Below are positions 45,176 through 53,598 of a stretch of DNA of 64,000 bases, one piece after another; position 1 is the first letter of the stretch; each line of letters starts with the position of its first letter. The notes below the pieces were generated by a model, which did no database searches, was not told the origin of the DNA, and saw only the letters and a program-made list of their open reading frames with translations. The stretch spans positions 5,680,001 to 5,744,000 of the forward strand of contig NZ_CP018870.1 in the NCBI RefSeq assembly GCF_001941845.1, written 5' to 3'. This DNA is from Streptomyces sp. TN58 (GTDB taxonomy: Bacteria; Actinomycetota; Actinomycetes; Streptomycetales; Streptomycetaceae). The translations under genes were made by a program, and so were the position numbers.

Positions 45176-47038
45176 GTGAACGAGGACAGCGGCAACCCCG
45201 CCGAGTACCCGGAGTTCCGGCTGCGGCTGCCCGGCGGGGACGGCATCGGGCGGGCGGTCGGCGTCCTCCTCGACGCCGTCGGCACCAACGGGAGCCGCAA
45301 GTTCCTGGTCCGGGCCGGTTCGCCGGCCCGGGAGCACGTCATGCCGTCGTTCCCCAAGCACTTCAGCGGCACGTTCAAGCGGCGCGAGGAGCTGAGAGCC
45401 GCCGGAGTCCTCGCGCCGTCCGACCGCTGGCCCGGCTGGCTGGAGCTGACCGCTGACGTCGAGTGCGGATCGCCGTCCGCCGCCGCCGAGATACTCGTCG
45501 GAGCCCCGCGCAACGGCTGGGAGGAGTGGCGCACCAAGGCGGGCACACCGCTGTCCGACTTCATGGAGGGCATGCGTTCCGGGCCCAACCGGGCCTGGCT
45601 CGTGCGCGGCTCGAACGTGGCGGGCAGTGACCTCGTCCACCGCCTCTGGCTTCCCGAGGGCAGGGTCACGCTGTCGGCCTCGCGGCTGCGCCAGGGAGTG
45701 GCGCAGGGGGCGAGCAAGGAGCGGCTGAGAGCGTTCGTCGAGGAGGACTACGGGACGACGGCGACCTACAACCAGAAGCTGGAGCTCGTCGACGAGCTGT
45801 ACGCGTTCCTCTCCTGGATGAAGCCGGGCGACACGGTGTGCGGCATCTCCGGGGGCCGCCTGTACGTGGGTGAGATCACCGGAACGGTCGAGCAGACCGC
45901 CTCCGAAGGCGGCCGCTCCAACCTGCGCCGCCCCGTCGACTGGCAGAGCAGCGGGTACGCCTACGACGAGCTTCCCGAGGAACTCCAACAGAAGCTCTCG
46001 GCGCAGCACGACGTCGTCGACCTCACCTCCGTGCAGGCCCTCATCGACGGACTCGGCCGTACCGACGAGGAGCTCGCCGACGAGGCCGTGTCCCGGGAAC
46101 GCGACCCGAGCGAGACCGTCCCGGCCCTCGCGGCCCGGCGTGAGCTGGAGCTTCCCGAGCCGGGCCAGGCCCTCGCCGACGAACTGCTCGTCCACGACGT
46201 GGAGTGGCTGCGCGAGGTGAAGGACCTCCTCTGGGACGAACGGCAGCTGGTGCTGTACGGACCGCCGGGCACGGGCAAGACCCACCTGGCCCTCAAACTC
46301 GCCGAGTTCCTCGGAGGCGGGCCCGAACGGGTCAAGCTGGTGCAGTTCCATCCGTCGTACGCGTACGAGGACTTCTTCGAAGGCTTCCGGCCGAAGGAGG
46401 ACCCCGACACCCGGGAGGTCGCCTTCCGGCTGACGGCGGGCCCGCTGCGGGAGCTCGCCGACCTCGCCTCCCGTGAAGGAAACCGCCACATCCCGCACTT
46501 CCTGATCATCGACGAGATCAACCGTGCGAATCTGGCCAAGGTCTTCGGAGAGCTCTACTTCCTCCTGGAGTACCGGAACAAGTCGGTCCGCCTGACTTAC
46601 TCGGGCGACGACTTCGCCCTCCCGTCCAATCTCTTCGTCATCGGCACGATGAACACCGCCGACCGCTCCATCGCCCTTGTCGACGCGGCCATGCGACGGC
46701 GCTTCGCCTTCGTGGAGCTCTCGCCGCGTACCGAGCCCACCCAGGGGCTGCTGCGCCGCTGGCTCGCCGCCCAGGACCGCGGCCCCGAGCCGGCGGACCT
46801 GCTGGACGCGCTCAACTCCCGCATCGACGAACCCGATTTCCGTATCGGCCCCTCGTACCTGATGAAGAAGGCGGTTTACCGGGAAGGCGGCCTCGACCGC
46901 ACCTGGCGCACCAAGATCCTTCCACTCCTGGAGGAGCATCACTACGGAGAGGGAATCGACATCGCCAAGACCTACGGTCTCGAAGCCCTTCGCGCGAGCA
47001 TCGCACCGGCTGCCGGCCCGGGTGAGCCCGACGCGTGA
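45176..47038 (+). CDS. mcrB: McrB-like AAA+ GTPase of a type IV (McrBC) restriction system
   Basis: A 620-aa motor subunit. The N-terminal about 340 residues differ from E. coli McrB and contain a possible modified-DNA reader (GDTVCGISGGRLYVGEITGTVEQ looks like a PUA/EVE-type beta fold). The AAA+ core has Walker A GPPGTGKTHLAL (about residue 361), the McrB hallmark LIIDEINRANLAKVFGELYFLLEYR (about 445) and GTMNTADRSIALVDAAMRRRFAF. It would form a ring that drives cleavage by McrC on DNA with modified cytosine. I chose GTG at 45176, five bases after AGGAG; a GTG two codons earlier is less well placed. It overlaps mcrC (GTGA). Confidence 0.9.
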   Translation: MNEDSGNPAEYPEFRLRLPGGDGIGRAVGVLLDAVGTNGSRKFLVRAGSPAREHVMPSFPKHFSGTFKRREELRAAGVLAPSDRWPGWLELTADVECGSPSAAAEILVGAPRNGWEEWRTKAGTPLSDFMEGMRSGPNRAWLVRGSNVAGSDLVHRLWLPEGRVTLSASRLRQGVAQGASKERLRAFVEEDYGTTATYNQKLELVDELYAFLSWMKPGDTVCGISGGRLYVGEITGTVEQTASEGGRSNLRRPVDWQSSGYAYDELPEELQQKLSAQHDVVDLTSVQALIDGLGRTDEELADEAVSRERDPSETVPALAARRELELPEPGQALADELLVHDVEWLREVKDLLWDERQLVLYGPPGTGKTHLALKLAEFLGGGPERVKLVQFHPSYAYEDFFEGFRPKEDPDTREVAFRLTAGPLRELADLASREGNRHIPHFLIIDEINRANLAKVFGELYFLLEYRNKSVRLTYSGDDFALPSNLFVIGTMNTADRSIALVDAAMRRRFAFVELSPRTEPTQGLLRRWLAAQDRGPEPADLLDALNSRIDEPDFRIGPSYLMKKAVYREGGLDRTWRTKILPLLEEHHYGEGIDIAKTYGLEALRASIAPAAGPGEPDA

Positions 47039-48249
47039 CCGGCATCGAGCTCGTCGAACACGCCCCGCACACCACCCATGACCTGCCGGCGGCCATCGGC
47101 CGGGCACTCGCCGCCTCCCGGATCGTGGACGCGGCGCCCGACCCGTACCGGACCGGGGGATGGCGGCTGCGCGCGGGGAGCAAGGTCGGAGCCTTCGTGG
47201 TCAGGGCCCCGGGGGAGGACCCCGTCACCCTGAGGATCACCCCGAAGGTACCGATCGCCCATCTGTTCTTCCTCCTGGGGTACGCCCTGAACCCGCGGAT
47301 CCACCAAGAGGGCACGGTGGAGGTGTCGGCGCACACGGAACTGGTCCCCTTCTTCGCCCAGACCTACGAGAGGGCGCAGGAGCGAGCCCTGAGGCAAGGA
47401 GTGCTGCAGGGGTACCGGCACACGGAAGAGGCGTCCCCTGTCCTTCGCGGTCGGCTCAGGGAGACCGAGCAGGTGCGCCGTCACCACGGACGGCTGTTTC
47501 CCCTGGAAGTGGCCTATGACGAGTACACCACCGACATACCCGAGAACCGGCTGCTGCGGGCGGCGACCGAGCGGCTGCTGAGCCTGCCCCGCGTCCCGGC
47601 CGGAGTACGGCGGTCCCTCCAGCACCAACGGGCCCGGCTCATCGACGCCCAGCCCCTGCTGCGCGGCGCCGCTCCGCCCCGGTGGCGGCCGAGCCGCCTG
47701 AACCTCCGCTACCAGCCCGCGCTGCGGCTGGCGGAGACCGTCCTGCGCAGCGAGTCGCCCGAGCACCTGCCGGGTGACGTCACCGTCGACGGATTCCTGC
47801 TCGACATGAACAAACTCTTCGAGGACTTCGTCTGCGTAGCCCTGCGTGAGGCCCTCGCCGCGTATGGCGGACACTGCGCGCTCCAGGCCAAGGGAGTGCA
47901 TCTCGACGCGGACGGGACCATCCGTATGAGGCCGGATCTCCTCCGGTACGGGGACGACGGCCGCCCGCTGAACGTGGCCGACGCCAAGTACAAGGCGCGG
48001 AAGCCCGACGGTTTTCCCGACGCCGACCTCTACCAGATGCTCGCCTACTGCACGGCGCTGGGTCTTCCCGAGGGGCATCTGATCTACGCCAGGGGCGGCG
48101 CGCTTCACGCTTCCCACCGTGTCCGGAACGCGGGGATCGTCATCCACCAGCACGTCCTGGACCTGGAAGGGGCGCCGACGGAACTGCTCGGGACGGTCCG
48201 GGACCTTGCCCGCCTGATGGCCGAGGGCGCGGGACTCGCATCCCCCTAA
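47035..48249 (+). CDS. mcrC: McrC-like nuclease subunit
   Basis: A 404-aa nuclease subunit. The N-terminal domain interacts with the motor (WRLRAGSKVGAFVV, LRITPKVPIAHLFFLLGYA). The middle has the family pattern YDEYTTDIPENRLLRAATERLL. The PD-(D/E)XK core is MRPDLLRY (about residue 300), then VADAKYK (about 315) and DLYQMLAYCTALG. These are the features of McrC/LlaJI proteins. The GTG start overlaps the mcrB stop by four bases. The presence of both subunits intact suggests a functional modification-dependent restriction system. Confidence 0.9.
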   Translation: MTGIELVEHAPHTTHDLPAAIGRALAASRIVDAAPDPYRTGGWRLRAGSKVGAFVVRAPGEDPVTLRITPKVPIAHLFFLLGYALNPRIHQEGTVEVSAHTELVPFFAQTYERAQERALRQGVLQGYRHTEEASPVLRGRLRETEQVRRHHGRLFPLEVAYDEYTTDIPENRLLRAATERLLSLPRVPAGVRRSLQHQRARLIDAQPLLRGAAPPRWRPSRLNLRYQPALRLAETVLRSESPEHLPGDVTVDGFLLDMNKLFEDFVCVALREALAAYGGHCALQAKGVHLDADGTIRMRPDLLRYGDDGRPLNVADAKYKARKPDGFPDADLYQMLAYCTALGLPEGHLIYARGGALHASHRVRNAGIVIHQHVLDLEGAPTELLGTVRDLARLMAEGAGLASP

Positions 48250-48293
48250 GATCGTTTCGGCCGCGCCGCACGCCACGAGGTAAGGAGCCCACC

Positions 48294-50450
48294 GTGCCCC
48301 AGCTCGCCTTCGCGAACAGCTTCTGGGAGAGCTACGACGTGCTGGAGAAGCCCGTCAAAGCCGGAGTGCGCAAGGCGATGGCCAAGTTCCAGCAGCTCAC
48401 CGTCGCGGAACTGCACGCCGACAAGGGGCTTCACCTGGAGTCGGTGGACAAGGCGCGCGATCCACGGATGAGGACCATCCGGATCAACGACTTCTGGCGC
48501 GGAGTGGTCCTCGCCCCGAACGACGGCAGCGACGTCTTCCTCCTCATCAACGTCGTGCCGCACGACGACGCCTACAGCTGGGCGGCCAAGCGGCTCTACA
48601 CGGTCAACACCGCCACCCGCGGCCTGGAGGTCCGCAACGTCGTCGCCATCGAGCAGCTGACGCCAGTCCTGGAGAAGGCGGCGGCAGTGGCCCCCACTCT
48701 GCTTTTCGCCTCCCATTCGGACACCGTGCTGCGGGAACTCGGCATCGACGCGCAGGTGTTGCGGGCGGTGCGCACCATCACGGACCAGGCCCAGCTGGAC
48801 GCGTTCGGCACTCTGCTTCCCGAGGACCAGTTCGAAGTCCTCCAGTTCCTCGCGGAGGGTTTCAGCCCGGAAGAGGTCTACCGTGACGTCGTCACCGCAC
48901 GGCGGCCCGCCGACGCTCCTGAAGACCCCGCGGACGACCTCGTGTCGGCGATCCTCCATACCAGAAGCCGCATCACGCTCGTGACCGGGCCGGACGAGCT
49001 GGCCGAGATCCTGGAGAAGCCCTTCGCCGCCTGGCGGGTCTTCCTCCACCCCTCCCAGCGGCGCGTCGCTTATCGTGTGTCCTACGGCGGGCCGGCCCAA
49101 GTGACCGGAGGCCCGGGCACGGGCAAGACCGTTGTCGCCCTGCATCGTGTCAAACACCTGCTGTCCCGCTCCGAGGACAGCCGGGTCCTGTTCACCACGT
49201 ACACCAACGCGCTCGCGGTGAGCCTGCGTGAGAACCTCGCGCAGCTGCTCGACGGCGATGAGGCGCAGCTTCGCAGGGTCGACGTGACGACGGTGAACGC
49301 CTACGCGCACCGAGCCCTTCAGACAGCCGACGGTCGGACGCCGTCCCTTGTCGGAGACCGTGAGGAGCGGCAGATCTGGCAGCGGGTCGGCAAACGCCTC
49401 GGCCTTCCGTGGCCGGAGCAGTTCCTCGCCCAGGAATATCGCCACGTCGTACTCGCCCAGGACATCGGCACGCTCGACGCCTACCGGGGCGCGGCGCGCA
49501 GAGGACGCGGCTCGGCGCTGCCCGTAGCCCAGCGAGAGCGGGTCTGGGAGGCGATCGAGCTCTTCCGGGCCGAACTCTCCGCCCGAGGCGGCCGCACCCA
49601 CCTCGAAGTCTGCGCCGAGGCGGCACGGCTACTGGCGGCGCGACAAGCCTCGGACGGTCATGACTACCACCACGTGGTCGTCGACGAGGCGCAGGACCTG
49701 CATCCGGCCCAGTGGCGCGTACTGAGGGCCGCTGTACGGCGCGGACCCGATGACCTCTTCATCACCGGTGACCCCCATCAGCGGATCTACGACTCCCGGG
49801 TCAGCCTGAGTTCACTGGGGATCGGGGTGACAGGCCGGAGCAGTCGGCTGAGGGTCAACTACCGCAGCACGGAGGAGATCCTGAGCTGGTCCACCGGCAT
49901 CCTGAACGATGTGGCTGTCGAGGATCTCGGCGGGGACGGTGTGGACACCCTCCTCGGCTACCGTTCCCTCCTCCGTGGAGGCCGGCCTCATGTCATAGGA
50001 CACGCCACCGAACAGGCTGAGGCGGACGCGATCGTCGAGCGGATTGAGGAGTGGATCGGCCAGGGCATGCGTCCCGAGGAGATCGGGGTGTGTGCCCGGT
50101 TCCACCTGCTCCTGGACAAGGTGTACGACAGGCTCGCGGCTCGGGGCATTCCCGTGGTCCGGGTCAAGGAGGCGCCGAGGGCGGGAGCGGCAGGAGTGCG
50201 CCTTGCGACGATGCACGCGATGAAAGGGCTGGAGTTCCGGGGCGTCGGTGTACTTGGCGTCTCCGACGGCGCGCTTCCCTTCGCCCGCGAGGTCACCGCG
50301 GCGGCGACGGACAGACTGCAGCACGAGGCTGATCTGCTGCGCGAGCGGTGCCTGTTGTTCGTTGCCTGCACACGGGCCCGAGAAGCGCTGCACGTGTCCT
50401 GGAGCGGAAAGCCCAGCCCGTTCGTTCCCCTGGCCGCCGAACTCACCTGA
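48294..50450 (+). CDS. UvrD/Rep-type helicase with N-terminal RelE-like domain
   Basis: A 718-aa SF1A helicase. The first about 95 residues (FWESYDVLEKPVKAGVRKAMAKFQQL, RTIRINDFWRGVVLAPNDGSDVFLLINVVPHDDAYSWA) have the RelE/ParE toxin layout, with the usual His-Asp near the end of the sheet. The helicase begins with Walker A VTGGPGTGKTVVALHR (about 272), then VVVDEAQDLHPAQW (about 464), ITGDPHQRIYDSR, LRVNYRST and the C-terminal TMHAMKGLEFRGV and FVACTRA. This fusion is known in actinobacteria. GTG at 48294 has AAGGAG upstream. It is 44 bp after mcrC and ends the operon, convergent with the methylase. Confidence 0.88.
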   Translation: MPQLAFANSFWESYDVLEKPVKAGVRKAMAKFQQLTVAELHADKGLHLESVDKARDPRMRTIRINDFWRGVVLAPNDGSDVFLLINVVPHDDAYSWAAKRLYTVNTATRGLEVRNVVAIEQLTPVLEKAAAVAPTLLFASHSDTVLRELGIDAQVLRAVRTITDQAQLDAFGTLLPEDQFEVLQFLAEGFSPEEVYRDVVTARRPADAPEDPADDLVSAILHTRSRITLVTGPDELAEILEKPFAAWRVFLHPSQRRVAYRVSYGGPAQVTGGPGTGKTVVALHRVKHLLSRSEDSRVLFTTYTNALAVSLRENLAQLLDGDEAQLRRVDVTTVNAYAHRALQTADGRTPSLVGDREERQIWQRVGKRLGLPWPEQFLAQEYRHVVLAQDIGTLDAYRGAARRGRGSALPVAQRERVWEAIELFRAELSARGGRTHLEVCAEAARLLAARQASDGHDYHHVVVDEAQDLHPAQWRVLRAAVRRGPDDLFITGDPHQRIYDSRVSLSSLGIGVTGRSSRLRVNYRSTEEILSWSTGILNDVAVEDLGGDGVDTLLGYRSLLRGGRPHVIGHATEQAEADAIVERIEEWIGQGMRPEEIGVCARFHLLLDKVYDRLAARGIPVVRVKEAPRAGAAGVRLATMHAMKGLEFRGVGVLGVSDGALPFAREVTAAATDRLQHEADLLRERCLLFVACTRAREALHVSWSGKPSPFVPLAAELT

Positions 50451-50462
50451 CCGGTCGGCCTG

Positions 50463-52124
50463 TCACTCGCCCCAGTCGCCCGCATGGGGGACGAGGGCGC
50501 CGTTGGTCAGTCCGTCCCTGGCCAGAGAGGCCGCCCTCTGCCCCAATTCCGCCAGCTTCGTCATGCGCTCCTCGAACTCCTGGAGTGTGCGGAAGACCGC
50601 TCCGTAGCGACGCTGGTCGGCGACCGCCATCTGCGGGATGCGTGCCGCTCGCGCGTCCACACGATGCGTACCGCTGGCGCTGGTCGAGCGACGGACATTT
50701 GACACGCTCTGAAGAAAGCCGCGCAGGTAGTCCGTATCGAGTTGAGGACTCGTCGAATGGGGGCCGCCGGTATCCGTCTCGATCAGACCCGCCCGGGACA
50801 GTTCAGCGAGGCTGACCGTGGCCGTGTCCAGAGAGTCCTCTCCTGCCCCCTCTCGTAGAGCGGGCAGGAGGGCACCCAGCGCATGGAGTTGCTGCTCGAT
50901 CTGTTCGCGCAGGGACTGGTACTCCGCTCGGAAGTCATGGGTGGAACGGTGGACGTGATGGCCCGGAGTGAGATCGACGGTCTCGTCGAGAAGGTCGATG
51001 AGGGGGACGTCGACGACCTGGTCACCCGTGGGTTCCAGTGGTCCGTCCGGCTCGTTGCCCGTCAGGTCGATCATGCGCACGTGCGACGGAGTCGCATCGT
51101 CCGGCTTCGGGCGGCGGAGGATCCAGAGCAGTACGGGGACGGAGTGCGAGGAGGCGACTCCGCCAGGCAGTGCGACGACCTGGACGAGGATTCCCCGCCG
51201 CACGAGCTCTGCCCGGATCCGGCGCCCCGCCTTGCGGTAGGCCGTGGAGGCCGGCATGACGATCACCGTGCGACCCCCGGGGGCGGTGTGGGCGTAGCAG
51301 TGTTGGAGCCAGGCCAGTTCCCCCTCGGCCTTGGAGGGCGTACCGAGCTCCCAACGCGCGTCGAGGAGCAGTTCCTCACGCCCCCAGTCGGGGCCGGAGA
51401 CAGGCGGCTCGCAGACGACGAGATCGGCGCGGAGCGAGGGCCAGGCATCCGCCCGCAGCGAGTCACCCGCTTGGATCACCGCATCGGTTCGGCCGGTCAA
51501 ATCGGCTCGAAGGCCGGCGAACCGTGCTGCTGCGGGGTCGATCTCCTGCCCGCGAACGACCGTACCGTCGGCGTCGCCCACGGCCATGAGAAGGACCCCG
51601 ATACCGCAGGCTGGGTCGAAGACGGTGGCGCCGTCGGTGGCCCGGCCCGCGAAGTGGACAACCGCCCGGGTGATCCGTGCGGAGGACACCTGGTCAGAGC
51701 CGCTGCGGCGGGCCGAGTCCTGGAAGCGCTCGACAAGTCCGTCGACTGCGTCGGCCGCGGGGGCGTTCTTTGCCAACGAGGTGACGATCGCGGCTGCCGT
51801 GGAGTCGAGGCCGGACGGATTTCCCGTCGAGAGGAACTCGGCGACCGAAGCCAGACCGCCGATCATGTCATCGCTGAACGACGCACGGAGCGCCTGCCAG
51901 AGCCGGACCTCGTCGGAGACGTCGTGGCTCTTCCGCTGGGTTGCCAGCCATGTCCGTACGTCGGCAAGGGAGAACAGCGGCGTGCCCGGACTGCCTCCCG
52001 CCGGGGCGGGGAAGTCCTTGTGGCGACGCCTCCAGTTCGACACAGCCGCTCGCGTGACGCCCGCGATGCGTGCGATCTCGGCCCCGGTGATCAAAGGGTC
52101 TGCTGCACCCGCTTCATCCCTCAT
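50463..52124 (-). CDS. N6-adenine DNA methylase with N-terminal HTH; variant motif IV
   Basis: A 553-aa type I HsdM-like methylase. Residues about 12-60 form an HTH (ITGAEIARIAGVTRAAVSNWRRRHKDFP). Residues about 150-350 are the methylase fold, with motif I VFDPACGIGVLLMAVG (about 168). At motif IV, where N/D-PP-Y/F is expected, the protein has VVCEPPVSG (about 238). The C-terminal about 180 residues include a long helix pair (EYQSLREQIEQQLHALGALLPAL and YGAVFRTLQEFEERMTKLAELGQRAASLA) as in target-recognition subunits. The E for N change could abolish catalysis and leave a DNA-binding role. It converges on the UvrD gene 12 bp away and has a shared operator in its promoter. Confidence 0.83.
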   Translation of the reverse strand: MRDEAGAADPLITGAEIARIAGVTRAAVSNWRRRHKDFPAPAGGSPGTPLFSLADVRTWLATQRKSHDVSDEVRLWQALRASFSDDMIGGLASVAEFLSTGNPSGLDSTAAAIVTSLAKNAPAADAVDGLVERFQDSARRSGSDQVSSARITRAVVHFAGRATDGATVFDPACGIGVLLMAVGDADGTVVRGQEIDPAAARFAGLRADLTGRTDAVIQAGDSLRADAWPSLRADLVVCEPPVSGPDWGREELLLDARWELGTPSKAEGELAWLQHCYAHTAPGGRTVIVMPASTAYRKAGRRIRAELVRRGILVQVVALPGGVASSHSVPVLLWILRRPKPDDATPSHVRMIDLTGNEPDGPLEPTGDQVVDVPLIDLLDETVDLTPGHHVHRSTHDFRAEYQSLREQIEQQLHALGALLPALREGAGEDSLDTATVSLAELSRAGLIETDTGGPHSTSPQLDTDYLRGFLQSVSNVRRSTSASGTHRVDARAARIPQMAVADQRRYGAVFRTLQEFEERMTKLAELGQRAASLARDGLTNGALVPHAGDWGE

Positions 52125-52169
52125 GAGTCAACCGTACACGCCGCTACAGACGCGAGTTAGATAGTGAGC

Positions 52170-52184
52170 GTTGACGACGTCAAC
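52170..52184. promoter_or_regulatory. Shared island operator, site 3 (upstream of HTH-methylase)
   Basis: GTTGAC-GAC-GTCAAC (with outer C/G making 7-bp arms) lies 46 bp upstream of the methylase start. On the methylase strand it reads GTTGACGTCGTCAACGC, 15 of 17 identical to site 2. A further half-site, GTTGAC, abuts the start codon near 52125-52131. Confidence 0.65.
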
Positions 52185-52239
52185 GTATCTTGAGGGGAGT
52201 CATCTTCTTCCCCTACGGAGAGGGCGAGCGAGGGATCGG

Positions 52240-52653
52240 TCAGACCTTGATCACGGTGACGCGTCCACCGCACAGGGCGATGAGGTCCTCGGGGTCGGAG
52301 GTGAGGATCGTGGTCGGTCCCGGAGCCGCCAGGGCGGTGGCGGCGAGCATGGCGTCGATGGCGTACTTGTGGCCGTGCAGGCCGGCGTCGGCGAGGAGGG
52401 CGGCGGCGTGGCGGGCGATCGGTTCGGTGATCGGCTCCACGACGAGACGGGAGAGCGTCCACTCCAGGGCCGGGCGGTTGATGCGGGGGTGGACCACCTC
52501 GACGAGGGTGGCCGCCGAGGTGATCACGCGCAGGTCGTCGGCGCGGGCCAGAGCGAGCCAAGTGGTGACCGTTCTGTCGCGCAGGACCGCCTTCGCCAGC
52601 CCTTCGCTGTCGAGGACGAGGGCGCCGCCGGGAACCGCGGGGGAGCGGGTCAC
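52240..52653 (-). CDS. PIN-domain toxin, VapC-like
   Basis: A 137-aa ribonuclease of the PIN family. The acidic active-site residues are visible: VLDSEGL, ATLVEVV, then YAIDAMLAATA and LTSDPEDL. VapC-like toxins cleave RNA and are held inactive by a cognate antitoxin. The GTG start overlaps the stop of the upstream ribbon-helix-helix-like gene (GTGA), the standard antitoxin-first arrangement. It lies at the right end of the island, where such pairs often stabilise mobile DNA. Confidence 0.88.
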   Translation of the reverse strand: MTRSPAVPGGALVLDSEGLAKAVLRDRTVTTWLALARADDLRVITSAATLVEVVHPRINRPALEWTLSRLVVEPITEPIARHAAALLADAGLHGHKYAIDAMLAATALAAPGPTTILTSDPEDLIALCGGRVTVIKV

Positions 52654-52913
52654 GCTGCGCTCGCCCCATGCTGGTTCTGCTCGCGACGGGCTTCGGCGAG
52701 CTGGTCGCGCAGTGACTGGATCTCGTTGTCAGTGACGGGACCGTGTTCGGCCTCGGCGACGGTGATGAGTTCGTTGAGGTTGTCGCGTTCGATCTGGCGG
52801 GCGACGGCGGCGGCCACATAGGCGGACAGGCCGGAGGGGCCGCTGCGGGCCTTGGCGGCTTCGGCGATGTCGCGCGGCATGGTGATCGAGTACTTTCCGG
52901 TGGGCTCGCTCAT
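52650..52913 (-). CDS. VapB-type antitoxin, ribbon-helix-helix-like
   Basis: An 87-aa protein. The N-terminus (KYSITMPRDIAEAAKARSGPSGLSAYVAAAVARQIERDNL) fits a CopG/ribbon-helix-helix DNA-binding domain, with a short strand followed by two helices. The acidic tail (TVAEAEHGPVTDNEIQSLRDQLAEARREQ) would bind and block the toxin. The ATG at 52913 (MSEPTGKYS) has AGGA 8 bases upstream; the frame extends to 52934 without a better site. It is translationally coupled to the PIN toxin and probably represses its own promoter. Confidence 0.82.
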   Translation of the reverse strand: MSEPTGKYSITMPRDIAEAAKARSGPSGLSAYVAAAVARQIERDNLNELITVAEAEHGPVTDNEIQSLRDQLAEARREQNQHGASAA

Positions 52914-53598
52914 GCTACTTATCCTACCCTTCATCCTCCCGGTAGGGCTTTCTTGTCTGTCACTGGGACCGCAGGCGGCACGTTGAGCTGGAGGGAGGTG
53001 GTGGACGCCATGCGGAGTTCGGCAGGTCAGGTGCGAAATGCACTCGGACGGCGTGGGCCGAGGTGGTGAAGCCCCGGCGGGGGTCGGCGGCCGACGATGG
53101 GGTGCATGTCAGGGCTCTGGCCGACGAGCTCGGGGCCTTGTTGGTCCGGGCCGCCAGGGAAGCCGCCGCTGACGGCTTCGGCCGGAGTCATGACCCCGCC
53201 ACTCACGCCTCGGACAGCGCAGCCCGATCCCTGGGAGACGGCGTCCGGAACGACATCAGCCACGCTGGCGCCGGCCGCATAACTCGTGTCCAGGACGCAG
53301 GGTCAAGGCCCACCCGTGCCTGCCCCCGCCAGGACTCCCTCGGCCCGCGCCTGTTCGGTGAGGACAGTGCCGTCAAGTCCACGCCCGCCTGGAAGACGGG
53401 CGACACGACCGACTGATCCGACCACGCTGTCCGACGGCCAGGCATCCACGCCCATGCCCCGCCCCGGTTACGCTGTTCGCGGGCGTGTACGGCGTGGGCG
53501 TAAAGTCCCAGAGAAATCCCAGAAAGCGTGCCTCGCCTCCTGATGGTGCGCATTGACGCAGGTCAGAGAGGTTTCGTTAGCCATTACCTGACGATCTT
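52914..53598. other. Island right end, no convincing gene
   Basis: About 685 bp separate the antitoxin gene from murA. Short frames exist on both strands (for example 53063-53416 plus and 53203-53553 minus) but none has a ribosome site or domain. One minus-strand patch, FQAGVDLTALSS, faintly recalls integrase C-termini. Only the 11-bp repeats at 53501-53522 and the attR-like core are noteworthy. Confidence 0.45.
53501..53522. repeat. Two tandem 11-bp repeats, putative recombinase arm sites (right)
   Basis: TAAAGTCCCAG (53501-53511) and AGAAATCCCAG (53512-53522) match the GAAAGTCCCAG array at 9686-9718 in sequence, period and orientation. They lie 77 bp inside the right core, while the left array lies about 104 bp inside the left core. 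Confidence 0.62.

Noticed and set aside
43022..47107. A 1361-codon minus frame across the McrBC region
   Set aside because: It spans several plus-strand genes with clear motifs and stop-start overlaps, and has no recognisable domain.
53203..53553. Possible integrase C-terminal remnant on the minus strand (FQAGVDLTALSS, ISLGLYAHAV)
   Set aside because: The patches are short, in the wrong order for a tyrosine recombinase, and no catalytic R-H-R-Y pattern can be traced. Not enough to annotate.
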